This document shows, piece after piece, positions 10,480 through 19,393 of a stretch of DNA of 64,000 bases. The translations under genes and the position numbers were made by a program. How positions within the stretch are numbered: the first letter of the stretch is position 1; every line of letters begins with the position of its first letter. Below the pieces are notes generated by a model that worked only from the letters and a program-made list of their open reading frames with translations, was not told where the DNA came from and ran no database searches. This DNA is from DATACQ01 sp036555515 (GTDB lineage: Bacteria > Desulfobacterota > Binatia > UBA9968): assembly GCA_036555515.1 (NCBI GenBank), contig DATBLC010000407.1, positions 1 to 64,000 of the forward strand. Reading direction: 5' to 3'.

Positions 10480-10992
10480 ATGAACAGAGTGAAGGCATGG
10501 TTCATCGGCGGCGCGGTCTTAACATCGGCGGCTATTGCGGTGCCGCTGTTACTTCACGCGGATGGCGAAGGTCACGGGCGAATGGTTCGAAGGCCGGGTG
10601 TGCACCAAATGTTCGGCGGCGGCGCGCCAATCATCAGCATGGCGCTGAAGCATCGCAGCGAACTAAATTTGACGGCGGATCAGGTGGCAAACCTGGAAAA
10701 AACCAAGACCCATTATCAGACCCAGGTTGAGCCGATCCACCGGCAACTGAGGACCGTGGAAAGTGAAATCGCCAACTTAAGGGAGGAAACGCCGGCGAAT
10801 CTCGTTCAGCTAAAGCTCAAGATTCAGCAAGCCGAGAAATTCCGCACGGAACTCCGCTATCTGCGCGTCGAGGCGCTAGAGAACGGCAAATCTATCCTGT
10901 CCGCTCAGCAGCGCGATCAATTGAAGAACTTGTTCGCCGCGCGCCGCGGTGAACATCGCGGACAGCGGCAACATCAAGGGCAGGCCTCCTAG
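10480..10992 (+). CDS. CpxP/Spy-like periplasmic LTxxQ protein
   Basis: The 170-residue product has a signal peptide (MNRVKAWFIGGAVLTSAAIA, cleavage likely near residue 27), then a helical region with two LTxxQ-type motifs, LNLTADQVANL and SILSAQQRDQL, spaced as in CpxP, Spy and ZraP. Such proteins act as periplasmic chaperones or metal-stress sensors. The C-terminus is basic and polar (RRGEHRGQRQHQGQ). The start is fixed by AAGGAGGGGGG a few nt upstream. It is monocistronic: a strong hairpin terminator follows 16 nt after the stop, and the divergent RidA gene is on the other side. The partner protein is unknown. Confidence 0.7.
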   Translation: MNRVKAWFIGGAVLTSAAIAVPLLLHADGEGHGRMVRRPGVHQMFGGGAPIISMALKHRSELNLTADQVANLEKTKTHYQTQVEPIHRQLRTVESEIANLREETPANLVQLKLKIQQAEKFRTELRYLRVEALENGKSILSAQQRDQLKNLFAARRGEHRGQRQHQGQAS

Positions 10993-11008
10993 CAATTCCG
11001 CCGACCCA

Positions 11009-11049
11009 AACCGAAAGGCCCGGCTCCTTCGAGCCCGGGCCTTTCGGTT
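11009..11049 (+). terminator. Strong hairpin after the CpxP-like gene
   Basis: AACCGAAAGGCCCGG-CTC and GAG-CCCGGGCCTTTCGGTT form an 18-bp stem with one bulged G and a CTTC tetraloop. Only a short T-poor tail (GAAGTTT) follows, so termination efficiency is uncertain. The stem itself is unmistakable and lies just past the stop codon. Confidence 0.75.
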
Positions 11050-11194
11050 GAAGTTTACCCCATCCATCCTTAGCGATCCCGTCCTGGTCTACCGCCGGTG
11101 CGTAATACCTGCAGGGATCATCCCTTGCGCAATCTGTCGTAAACGCATAGCTTGGCTTTTGCTCGGAATCAAACGCGCAGGAGTGAATCCGATC

Positions 11195-12193
11195 ATGGCT
11201 CAAGCGGAACTTATCGTCGACGTTCATCACCATTATATGCCGGCAGTGCTTTTCGATCGTTTGGCGGCCCAGGCAGGCGGCAAACGCATCGTCACCAAGG
11301 AAATCAGCCTGACGCTGCACCCATCGCGCAAAAATCTCGAAGCGCATATTCAAACCATGGACGACGCCGGCGTCACGGTATCGATTCTCACGGATCAGGT
11401 ACAGGTTATGGGAGCGGATGTCGCCAAAGCGCTTAACGACGGCGTCGCGGCAGTCCAGCAAAAGCATCCGACTCGTTTTCGCAGCGCGATTCACCTGCCT
11501 ATTCATGAGCCGGATGCCGCGAAGCGCGAACTGGAACGCGGTATCAACGAACTCGGATTGCGCGCCGTCGCGCTGCTGGCGTGCCACCTCGATATCCAGC
11601 TCGACAACCCGGTCATGTTCCCGCTCTACGAGATTATCCAGAAAAACAATCTGCCGATCATCATTCACCCGCAGTCGAAGCCCACGGGTTCGGAGACCAC
11701 ATATAATTTAGACCGCTGCGTTTTCCGGCCCCTCGAAACGACGCAGGCGATTGTTCGCGTGATAAACGCCGTCCTACCCCGCTTTCCCGAACTGCGCTTT
11801 ATCATGCCGCACCTGGGCGGCGGCACCTCTTCGCTCAAGGGCCGGATGATGGCCTTCTTCGAAACCGAAGACGCTGCCATTCCCGCCGACATGAAGGGCT
11901 ATTTGAAGACCCAGTCCGAGCAAAAGAAGTTCGGCCTCACCGAGCGCTTCGAAAAACTTTTCCGGCGGCTCTACTTCGATACCGCCGGCACCGGCGCCTG
12001 GCTGCCGGCGATGACGGCAGCCTTCAACATAACCACCCCGGACCGCATCATGTTCGGGAGCGACTATCCATTGGAATGCAAAACCGCGGCTAATCTCACC
12101 GAGTCCCTGGAGATGATCCGCCAAGCTCATTGCTCCGCGGCGGATAAGACCGCCATGCTCGGAAAAACCGCGGCGGGATTATTCAGCTTATAA
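11195..12193 (+). CDS. Amidohydrolase family 2 (ACMSD/decarboxylase-type) protein
   Basis: The 332-residue product belongs to the amidohydrolase-related TIM-barrel metalloenzymes that include ACMSD and gamma-resorcylate decarboxylase. It begins with the metal-binding VDVHHHYMP (His-x-His of strand 1), has a histidine in IIIHPQSKP and another in FIMPHLGGG, and the catalytic aspartate in IMFGSDYPLE near the C-terminus. All expected metal positions are present. The ATG at 11195 is chosen for CAGGAG 11 nt upstream; the frame is open back to 10949 but crosses the terminator of the previous gene. The substrate is unknown. It stands alone and converges with the histidine kinase downstream. Confidence 0.8.
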   Translation: MAQAELIVDVHHHYMPAVLFDRLAAQAGGKRIVTKEISLTLHPSRKNLEAHIQTMDDAGVTVSILTDQVQVMGADVAKALNDGVAAVQQKHPTRFRSAIHLPIHEPDAAKRELERGINELGLRAVALLACHLDIQLDNPVMFPLYEIIQKNNLPIIIHPQSKPTGSETTYNLDRCVFRPLETTQAIVRVINAVLPRFPELRFIMPHLGGGTSSLKGRMMAFFETEDAAIPADMKGYLKTQSEQKKFGLTERFEKLFRRLYFDTAGTGAWLPAMTAAFNITTPDRIMFGSDYPLECKTAANLTESLEMIRQAHCSAADKTAMLGKTAAGLFSL

Positions 12194-12222
12194 GAACAGC
12201 CTATTGAAGGAACAAATAGGAA

Positions 12223-15200
12223 CTATGCTTCAGCGCTTCGGGAGTGCTGGAAGGCCGGATCCTTCAGGGCATGGCCGGCAGTATTGAGCGGAAAAGAGAC
12301 CGCAAACGTCGAGCCTTCACCGAGTTTGCTTTGCACCGCAATCTGTCCGCCGAGCAGATCCACGAACTTCTTCACGATATACAGACCCAAACCTACGCCG
12401 TCATGCTTCCTCGTCGCCGAACTGTCCGCCTGCTTGAACATGTCGAAAACCAGCGGAAGCTTGTCACGGGCAATCCCTACCCCGGTATCGGCTACCTTGA
12501 ATTCCATTGCCTGGGCATCCAAAACATGACGGGCTGAAACTCGGATAGTTCCTTTTTCGGTGAACTTGAGGGCGTTGTTGATGAGGTTTTGCAGAATGGC
12601 CTTGAGCTTTTCATCGTCGGTCGTGAGTAGCGGCAAGTAGGCCGGGTAGTCCCATAAAATCTCCAATGCCTTGTTGGCGCGAACTCGATAATCCGACTGT
12701 AATTCGTCGAGAATATCGGATGGATTTAATTCACGCCGTTCTATCTTAACCGTCTTGGCCTCGATGGTCGTGACCTGCAGGATACTGTTGATCATATGCG
12801 CGAGATCGGTGGCATGGCTGGAGATTTTTTCAAGCGCATACTCCTGTTCCGAATTAAGCTCGCCGAAGGTTTTCTCCTTGGTGACCTCCGCATATCCTTT
12901 GATCACGTTCAGCGGTGTTCGTAGCTCATGAGACATCACCCCCAAGAACTCGTCCTTCGCACGGTTGGCCGTTTCAAGCTCGAGGGTCTTTTCTTTGAGT
13001 TTAGAATACAGGTTCGCGTTTCCCACGGCGATACCAAGGTGATAGGCAATCGAGTGGATCAGCTGCCGGTCGCTTTCGGAGAAACGGTAGGGTTGTCTCT
13101 TTAAGAAGTTCACGACCCCCAGGCCCGCGCCTCTGATTCTTAAGGGAACGATAAACGAACTTCGAAAACCCGCTTTGAACATCAGTCTGTTGGGAGCCGT
13201 TTGGCGGTAGTCCGGGTCGGTTTCCATATCTTCGACGAAAGTCGGCTCTCCAGACTCAAATGCCCGGCCTATTCGAGTTTCTCCCGGCCGATACTTTCGG
13301 ACCACCTGAATACCGGCCGGAAACCCCTGTGCCGCCGCCAGATGCAGTTCTTGTGGCTCGCCTTGGCATAGATAGATACGCGCCGCATCAAAACCAAATG
13401 TGTCCAAGACTTTTTGCATCGTCGTCTGCAAGACGACATTGATATCCAACGATTCGCTGGCGACGCCGGCAATCGAGTAAAGCGAAGAAAGCTCTTCGGC
13501 CTTGGCCGCCGCTTGCCGGTAGAGGCTTGAATTCTCGACGGCGATGCCGATCTGATTGGTCATCGATTCGATCAATCTGACTTCGTTGGCTTTAAGCGTG
13601 CGCGGCTGCTCGTCGACACAGACCATGACTCCCCAGATCTTAACTTTGGTTTTTATCGGCAGAAACGCGGTAAATCGCGTGCCAGCCTTGCGGGCGCTCT
13701 GCGTATGGCTCAACTCGGCGTAGCGCGGGTCAGTGAAAATATCTTCAACGATGAACGATTCTCCGGACTCGACAACTTTGCCGACAATGCCCTGGCCGCG
13801 TCTGAAGGAACTCACTTTCGCCCAATACTCGGGCCGGGCTTCATAGGCGCCTCTGATTTCTAAATTCTCCATATTGCGGTCGAATAAAAACACCCGGATG
13901 GCCGCAAAATTAAAAATCTCGGTAATCTTTTTTATGGCTTCTTGGAGAATCAAATCCAGATCGAGGGACTGGTTAGCCGCTAACGTCAGCGCGTGAAGCG
14001 CGGCAACCTCGCTCGCGCTGCGTTTGGTTTCGTCGTAGAGCTGGGCATTGTGCGTCGCGATCGCGAGCTGGCCCGAAATCGCGACGAGAAAATCTTTTTC
14101 CTCGTCCTCGAATAGATGCTCCTCCTTGGTGTAGAAAGCGATAACACCCAGAAGCTCGCCCTTGGCAATCAGCGGCACGCCGAGATAGGAAACCAAGCCG
14201 AACTGATGGGCAAAATGGTCGCTTTCGGCGTGGGAAGTTTCTTGCATTTTCGCGACCGTTACCGGCAGCCTGGTCTCTAAAACCTGCTTGGCCAAACCGT
14301 GCGGACGCCGAGGGTTGCTGGCCCGCCATAGCTCCTCATCGATATTACGGCAAGCAACAGGCGCCAAACCACCACTCTCTTTATCGATAAGCCTGATGGT
14401 GGTGACGGCCTTCGGCAGCACAAGCTCGATTTTATCCAGCAACACTTCCAGCATGGCGCGGAGATCGAGAGTCGAAGTGATGGCAACGTCGATCTCGTGT
14501 AAAGCCTTGATTCTTTCAAGGCTCTTATGAGTGCGCAGATCGGCTCTGTCGGCTTCGGCCTTCTCGAGCTCTAAGCTTTCGGCCATCTTGTCGAAGGAAG
14601 CGGCAAGTCGGCCGATTTCATCGTCTCCATGCGGCAATCCCGTGCGGGTGCTGAGATTGCCTGCGGCAACCCTCGCCGTAGCATTTAACAAAACGCCCAA
14701 GGGCCGGAGAATGAGGGCATCGCCCGCATACCAAGCGGCCAGAAGTGCTAACGCGCTGACAACTAGAAGAGCGGCCAAATTAACGGTTAGAGTCCAGTTC
14801 GCACCGGCAAACGCTACTTCGACCGGAATACCGATAGCGAGATAAATATCGCGCTGTCCCGATGACGCGCCGAGCGAGGTGAATCCGTAGAGGCGCTTTG
14901 TGTCATCAAGTCCCGTCGCCTCGATGATCCCTTCGGCTTCGATGGAAACGGTTCCAAAAATCTGCGACCCCCCGGCAGCCTTGCCTATCCATTGCTCAAA
15001 GTGCGGATGACGGGCAAGCACCGTGCCCTGCCGGTCGTATATTGTAAGGGTTGAGTTCTTCGGCAATTCGCCGGCGGATATGATCTGGTTGAACCAGGCT
15101 AAATCAATGGCTGCAAATACCACTCCGGCCACGCTGCCGCGTTGATCGAATATGGGGTAACCTAAGTTTAACGCGGCCTTGCCGGTGATGCGCCCAACTT

Positions 15201-15657
15201 GATATTCGCCTATGGACAAGCTTTGTTCCTTAATGGCGCGTTGGAAATACGCCCTGTCGGCGATATTTGTCGGCCTGTCCGCTGAAAGAGCTTGGCAGAA
15301 CACCTCACCGTTTATGTCGGCGACGGCCAGGTTTGAGTACGGCGGGTATTCCTCGATCAGGTCTGAAAGTAGCGCAAAGCAATCGGCGCTTCGATGGTTT
15401 CGGATCTCCGGAATCCGCGCCAGGGCAACGAGCAAATGACCGGTGCTGTCGATCAGACGTTGATGACTCGCGGAGAGTATTCGGGCGAGGCGCAGCGCTT
15501 CATTCTCCGCAAAGGTAGCGGCGTCCTGGCGCTGCTCCCGAGCGCCATAAATAATCAGCCCTAGCGCCGGCAGCAGAGCCAAAAGCACTAGCTGAATCAG
15601 CTTGACACGAAGGCTCCTGGAGGAGTTTCTTGTGTTCGAGTTCACGCGTGGCCCCAT
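12223..15657 (-). CDS. Hybrid-input sensor histidine kinase with periplasmic sensor, HAMP and three GAF domains
   Basis: The 1,144-residue membrane kinase has TM1 (LIQLVLLALLPALGLIIYG), a periplasmic Cache-like sensor of about 250 residues (SNLAVADINGEVFCQ, YDRQGTVLARHPHFEQ), TM2 (LAALLVVSALALLAAWYAG), HAMP (ILRPLGVLLNATARVAAGNL), three successive GAF domains (about 375-890), and a HisKA/HATPase_c core. The phospho-acceptor His910 is in SHELRTPLN, the N box is NLINNALKF, and G boxes are DTGVGI and GVGLGLYIV. No receiver domain or neighbouring response regulator is seen, so it is an orphan kinase. The ATG at 15657 is preferred for AGGAG upstream; in-frame starts to 15738 lack a Shine-Dalgarno. 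The ligand cannot be told from the sequence. Confidence 0.88.
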   Translation of the reverse strand: MGPRVNSNTRNSSRSLRVKLIQLVLLALLPALGLIIYGAREQRQDAATFAENEALRLARILSASHQRLIDSTGHLLVALARIPEIRNHRSADCFALLSDLIEEYPPYSNLAVADINGEVFCQALSADRPTNIADRAYFQRAIKEQSLSIGEYQVGRITGKAALNLGYPIFDQRGSVAGVVFAAIDLAWFNQIISAGELPKNSTLTIYDRQGTVLARHPHFEQWIGKAAGGSQIFGTVSIEAEGIIEATGLDDTKRLYGFTSLGASSGQRDIYLAIGIPVEVAFAGANWTLTVNLAALLVVSALALLAAWYAGDALILRPLGVLLNATARVAAGNLSTRTGLPHGDDEIGRLAASFDKMAESLELEKAEADRADLRTHKSLERIKALHEIDVAITSTLDLRAMLEVLLDKIELVLPKAVTTIRLIDKESGGLAPVACRNIDEELWRASNPRRPHGLAKQVLETRLPVTVAKMQETSHAESDHFAHQFGLVSYLGVPLIAKGELLGVIAFYTKEEHLFEDEEKDFLVAISGQLAIATHNAQLYDETKRSASEVAALHALTLAANQSLDLDLILQEAIKKITEIFNFAAIRVFLFDRNMENLEIRGAYEARPEYWAKVSSFRRGQGIVGKVVESGESFIVEDIFTDPRYAELSHTQSARKAGTRFTAFLPIKTKVKIWGVMVCVDEQPRTLKANEVRLIESMTNQIGIAVENSSLYRQAAAKAEELSSLYSIAGVASESLDINVVLQTTMQKVLDTFGFDAARIYLCQGEPQELHLAAAQGFPAGIQVVRKYRPGETRIGRAFESGEPTFVEDMETDPDYRQTAPNRLMFKAGFRSSFIVPLRIRGAGLGVVNFLKRQPYRFSESDRQLIHSIAYHLGIAVGNANLYSKLKEKTLELETANRAKDEFLGVMSHELRTPLNVIKGYAEVTKEKTFGELNSEQEYALEKISSHATDLAHMINSILQVTTIEAKTVKIERRELNPSDILDELQSDYRVRANKALEILWDYPAYLPLLTTDDEKLKAILQNLINNALKFTEKGTIRVSARHVLDAQAMEFKVADTGVGIARDKLPLVFDMFKQADSSATRKHDGVGLGLYIVKKFVDLLGGQIAVQSKLGEGSTFAVSFPLNTAGHALKDPAFQHSRSAEA

Positions 15658-15901
15658 GGGGATTCTACTCCTAAGACATGACATCGGCTGACGCCCATCC
15701 AATGTTAAATCCATGTCAAGTCGAGTCAAAAATCCCATAAAAAGGACGGAGATTGACTGGTTGGCTGTAAAACCCGTTGGCGCGCTGCTAACGGCGATTC
15801 ACGAGAGGACGCCGCGAAGGGCTGGGATCGAATGTACGGCGATAAAGTTAGAAAAGGATTGCTAATCGTCGCCCACCGAAGTGCCGGCTGTTAATCAGCC
15901 C

Positions 15902-16465
15902 TTACGGGACAGTTCGGCGCCGGCTGAAAGCAGCCAAACTCATTTCCACGAGCTTGCGCGGGTCTTTATCGAACAAGACTACGCCGCTGGTCGGTTTCTT
16001 GCAAAAATCGATAATCTCTCGGATATGATCCGCCACGCCGCCGCTGCCTTCGAGCACGCCGATGATTTTCCCCTCGTCGTAAGCAATCGTAAATTCGTTC
16101 AACGTCCCGGTGGCGCCGCCGACGATGATCACGATGTCCGAAGATCGAACGTTGATGACGTTGCGGCCTTTATAGCCAAATCCCGTATAGACGATGACGT
16201 CGGCGCCGTCCTCTGGCAAGCCAAAACGCAGGTGTTCCCTTCGATCGGTCGCCGGTGAAATTCCCAACGCAAAGCCGCCGCTGGCGCGAAACGCTTTTGC
16301 CACCAAGTCCGGCAGACCCGTGGTGGCCCCCGTCACAAGTATACAGCCCGCGCTTGCAATTGCCGCGCCGAGAGTTTTGGCCATCGATTTTAGTTTTGCT
16401 GCTTCAGCTTCGCTCAGCGCATCATTTAGAGATGCGCCCATGATTCCGACGATAGTTTTTCGCAT
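15902..16465 (-). CDS. LOG/SLOG-family Rossmann protein
   Basis: The 187-residue product resembles LOG-type (lysine decarboxylase-like) Rossmann proteins. It has VGIMGAS at the N-terminus, ILVTGATTGLPDLVAKAFRASGG, and the glycine-rich VGGATGTLNEFTIAYDEGK in place of the strict PGGxGTxxE signature. True LOG enzymes release cytokinin bases from their ribotides. This variant keeps the GT and the Glu but has VGGA for PGG, so it may instead be a nucleotide-binding SLOG protein of other function. It is divergently transcribed from the binding-protein gene at 16556, sharing a 90-bp spacer. Confidence 0.7.
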   Translation of the reverse strand: MRKTIVGIMGASLNDALSEAEAAKLKSMAKTLGAAIASAGCILVTGATTGLPDLVAKAFRASGGFALGISPATDRREHLRFGLPEDGADVIVYTGFGYKGRNVINVRSSDIVIIVGGATGTLNEFTIAYDEGKIIGVLEGSGGVADHIREIIDFCKKPTSGVVLFDKDPRKLVEMSLAAFSRRRTVP

Positions 16466-16555
16466 CGCCCATTCCCCCGCAACGCCGAGATTTCGATTGA
16501 CTAGGTACTACCCTATTCTGATAGGTTTCGTCCAACGATCTTCGAGGTGTGCACA

Positions 16556-17575
16556 ATGAAGCGAAACTACAGGATTAGCGCGGGCGCGACCATGATCCTA
16601 GCAGTCGCTTTGGGATTCACAATCAGCTTCGCCGCCGAGGTTTCGTTGCTCGAGAAGGCCAAAGAAGAAGGCAAACTCTCTGCCTATCTGGCCATGAACG
16701 CCGCCGACGCCGTCTCAGTGCAAGCTGCGTTCGAAAAAAAATACCCCAAAATCAAGGTGGACCTGGTACGCGCCGGCGCGCCGGCGATGTTGCAGAGAAT
16801 TTTGACCGAGCACCGCGGCGGCAAGAATTTCGCCGACGTCGTTCTCGGGTTCGGATTCGTCCATTATCAACTCGGACAGCAAAATCTGCTGGCGCGATAC
16901 GACTCACCGGAACGGCACCACTACGTGCCGCAGTTTAAGGACAAAGAAGGCTATTGGACAAACGTAATGCCGATCATCCATACGGTGGGGTTCAACACCA
17001 AGAAGACGCCTGCCACCGAACTGCCTCTGAGATATACCGACCTGCTACTGCCAAAGTGGAAAGGCAAATTGGGTATGAACAGCAACAACATTATGTTTCT
17101 GGCGGCAATGATGACCCACTTCGGCAAAGAGAAAGGTTTAGATTTTCTTCAACGTCTCGCAGCCCAGGCGCCTCAAGTGCGCGGTGGCGGCACGTTACTC
17201 GCGTCCCTGATCGCAGCAGGTGAATTTCCGCTGGGTTTTTCGATCAACGAAAACAACATTGAAAATCTCAAGCTCAAGGGAGCGCCGATCGACTGGGTGC
17301 GTACCACCGATCCGTTTTACGGCGAGTTGGTACCCATCGGCGTCATGGCGGGAGCGCCGCACCCCAGTTCCGCTCGGCTGTTCGTGGATTATGTTCTGTC
17401 CAAGGAAGGGCAAGAGCTGTTTCGAAATCTCGGCAAGATTCCGGCGCGTGGTGATGTGGTTCCGCGAATCAACATCGACCGCGAAAAGGTCCGTATGATT
17501 CCGCCGGAGGAAGAGGCAAGAACGGGCTATTATGCCAAACTTTTCGACGAATTCTTTGTGAAGCGAGGCAAATAG
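16556..17575 (+). CDS. Extracellular solute-binding protein, iron(III)/family 1 type (orphan)
   Basis: The 339-residue periplasmic protein has a signal peptide (MKRNYRISAGATMILAVALGF..., cleavage after SFAA near residue 26) and a type II binding-protein fold. Typical segments are EEGKLSAYLAMNAADAVSV, YPKIKVDLVRAG, LLPKWKGKLGM and APHPSSARLFVDYVLSKEGQ. It is similar to the products at 23097 and 38688, sharing RYDSPERHHYVPQFKDKEGYW with the latter. No permease or ATPase gene is adjacent, so the transporter it serves is unknown. The ATG at 16556 has GAGGTG 6 nt upstream. It ends 19 bp before the convergent CaiB gene. Confidence 0.85.
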   Translation: MKRNYRISAGATMILAVALGFTISFAAEVSLLEKAKEEGKLSAYLAMNAADAVSVQAAFEKKYPKIKVDLVRAGAPAMLQRILTEHRGGKNFADVVLGFGFVHYQLGQQNLLARYDSPERHHYVPQFKDKEGYWTNVMPIIHTVGFNTKKTPATELPLRYTDLLLPKWKGKLGMNSNNIMFLAAMMTHFGKEKGLDFLQRLAAQAPQVRGGGTLLASLIAAGEFPLGFSINENNIENLKLKGAPIDWVRTTDPFYGELVPIGVMAGAPHPSSARLFVDYVLSKEGQELFRNLGKIPARGDVVPRINIDREKVRMIPPEEEARTGYYAKLFDEFFVKRGK

Positions 17576-17594
17576 CTTCAGTCATCTTGCGCCA

Positions 17595-18794
17595 TTAGAT
17601 GACTTTATCCCTCCTCAATGATTCTATAGCCGACGTCTCGTAGCCGATCTCGCCCAGGATCGCTTCGCTGTCTTCCCCCAAAGCGGGGATACGGTCGTAG
17701 CGCGCTTCGCTGGCCGACATTTTCAGCGCGTTGGCAATCACGGGGACTCTGCCGATCGGCGACTCCGCTTCGCGGATCAGCTTGCGCGCGGCGACCTGGG
17801 GATGCGCAAGCACTTGCGCAATGCCGCGCACGATGCCATGGGGAAGTTCGGAGTTTTTGAGCCGTTCGAGCCAGTAGCGATGATCATGTTCGAGAAAAAT
17901 CCTCTCGATGGTGTCTTCGAGATCGCCGCGGTTCTTGCGCCGCCCTTCTACTGTGGCAAACCGCGGGTCTTCGAGCAGAGCCGGCTTCTCGATAACCTTG
18001 CGGCAGAACACTTCCCAATCCGATGCACTGGCGACTGCGAGATTGACATATTGCCCGTCCCCTGCGAGATAGGGGCCGTAGGGCGTGACGTAGTGGTGGC
18101 GCATGCCGACCCGCGCCGGCTCCTCACCGGCGTGCCAGTAGTGATGCGGAAAATAGCCGAGCCAGGAGACGATCGAGTCCAGCATCGATACGTCGATTAA
18201 TTGCCCTGCGCCGGTCTTTTCCCGCTGATAAAGCGCCAGCAGAATACCGATGGCCGCGTACATACCCGACGCGATGTCGGCGATGGCGATGCCCGCGCGC
18301 GCTGGCTTGTCCGGGTAACCGGTGGTGGCGATGATGCCGCCCTCGCCTTGGATCAGTAGGTCATAGGCTTTCACGTCGCGATACGGTCCATCCTGGCCAT
18401 AACCCGAAAGCGAGCAATAGATCAGCCGCGGGTTTAACGCGCTTAATTTTTCGTAGCCAAGTCCCAATCGGCCAGCGACACCCGGCGCGTAGTTCTCGAA
18501 AAAGATATCCGACCTCTTCGCCAGTTCCTGGAGAATCTCTCGCCCCTTTTCCTTCTTCACATCGAGGGTGATGCTACGCTTGTTGCGGTTGAGCCAAACG
18601 TAGCCCGAAGACAAACCCTTGACCACCGAATCCCAAGAGCGAATCACATCGCCAACGCCGGGGCGCTCCACCTTGATCACTTCCGCGCCCATATCGGCAA
18701 GCAAACAAGTGGCAAACGGACCGGAAAGCACCTGCTCGAAGGCGAGAATCCTGACACCGTCCAGGGCGCGGGAAGGCTTTGAATTGGAAGCCAA
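17595..18794 (-). CDS. CaiB/BaiF-family (class III) CoA-transferase
   Basis: Class III CoA-transferases move CoA between carboxylic acids, often activating a dicarboxylate with succinyl-CoA. The 399-residue product has LDGVRILAFEQVLSGPFATCLLADMGAEVIKVE at the N-terminus. The catalytic aspartate is in KAYDLLIQGEGG, and there is the usual interlocked-dimer C-terminal region (VPVIANALKMSAS). A TTG at 18794 with GAGG 5 nt upstream is the most likely start. Another TTG at 18812 is in frame, and no ATG is available. The gene follows the MaoC gene by about 25 nt on the same strand, and both probably share a transcript. With the nearby acyl-CoA dehydrogenase and CitE-type lyase it suggests CoA-dependent breakdown of a short dicarboxylic acid. 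Confidence 0.88.
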   Translation of the reverse strand: MASNSKPSRALDGVRILAFEQVLSGPFATCLLADMGAEVIKVERPGVGDVIRSWDSVVKGLSSGYVWLNRNKRSITLDVKKEKGREILQELAKRSDIFFENYAPGVAGRLGLGYEKLSALNPRLIYCSLSGYGQDGPYRDVKAYDLLIQGEGGIIATTGYPDKPARAGIAIADIASGMYAAIGILLALYQREKTGAGQLIDVSMLDSIVSWLGYFPHHYWHAGEEPARVGMRHHYVTPYGPYLAGDGQYVNLAVASASDWEVFCRKVIEKPALLEDPRFATVEGRRKNRGDLEDTIERIFLEHDHRYWLERLKNSELPHGIVRGIAQVLAHPQVAARKLIREAESPIGRVPVIANALKMSASEARYDRIPALGEDSEAILGEIGYETSAIESLRRDKVI

Positions 18795-18819
18795 AGTTAC
18801 CTCACGTTTCAACGAAAGA

Positions 18820-19326
18820 CTACTTGCCTTGTTTGATCTCTGGAAATAAATCCGCCTTCGGCGCGTGGGACTTCTTCCACACCATTACGCTGCGCGCGTA
18901 ATCGATGACGACTTTGCCCTCCTGCTGAATGCCTCGGCTGCGGACTTTGATGATCCCCAATTGCGGTCTGGATTTCGACTCGCGCTTTTCCAAGACTTCC
19001 GATTCGGAATAAAGTGTATCGCCGGCGAACAGGGGATTGGGCAACTTGATTTCGTCCCAACCGAGGGCAAAACCATTTTCACTCACGTCGGCGACGCCCA
19101 TGCCGGCGACGATGGCGAGGGTGAGCGCGCTGTTGATGAGACATTTGCCGAATTCCGTGCGCTTGCCGTACTCGTTGTTAAAGTGAATCTGATTGGTGTT
19201 GTTCGTGAGTAGTGTAAACCAGATGTTGTCCGCTTCCGTCACCGTACGTCCCAGACGGCAGCGATAAATATCACCGACCTCGAAGTCCTCAAAGAAACGG
19301 CCTTCCCAGCCCGGCTTCACGGCCAT
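18820..19326 (-). CDS. MaoC-family hot-dog dehydratase/hydratase
   Basis: MaoC-type hydratases add water to enoyl-CoA esters. The 168-residue single hot-dog protein has FEDFEVGDIYRCRLGRTVTEAD at the N-terminus and the active-site segment TNNTNQIHFNNEYG, in which the usual catalytic Asp of the hydratase-2 motif (D-x-N-P-x-H) is Asn while the His is kept. This variant is close to the mesaconyl/itaconyl-CoA hydratase branch, and the exact substrate is inferred only from context. GAGGAGGT lies 4 nt before the ATG. It is first of a two-gene operon with the CaiB gene and diverges from the acyl-CoA dehydrogenase gene across 67 bp. Confidence 0.85.
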   Translation of the reverse strand: MAVKPGWEGRFFEDFEVGDIYRCRLGRTVTEADNIWFTLLTNNTNQIHFNNEYGKRTEFGKCLINSALTLAIVAGMGVADVSENGFALGWDEIKLPNPLFAGDTLYSESEVLEKRESKSRPQLGIIKVRSRGIQQEGKVVIDYARSVMVWKKSHAPKADLFPEIKQGK

Positions 19327-19340
19327 AACGACCTCCTCTA

Positions 19341-19367
19341 TTGGACGTGGAATTATTGCGCTATAGT
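19341..19367 (+). promoter_or_regulatory. Candidate promoter for the acyl-CoA dehydrogenase gene
   Basis: TTGGAC (19341-19346) and TATAGT (19362-19367, five of six consensus bases) are spaced 15 nt apart in the 67-bp divergent spacer. AGGAGG follows at 19383. The short spacing lowers confidence. The same spacer must also hold the promoter of the MaoC-CaiB operon. Confidence 0.35.
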
Positions 19368-19393
19368 CTAGGCGCTAAATATAGGAGGCGGCG

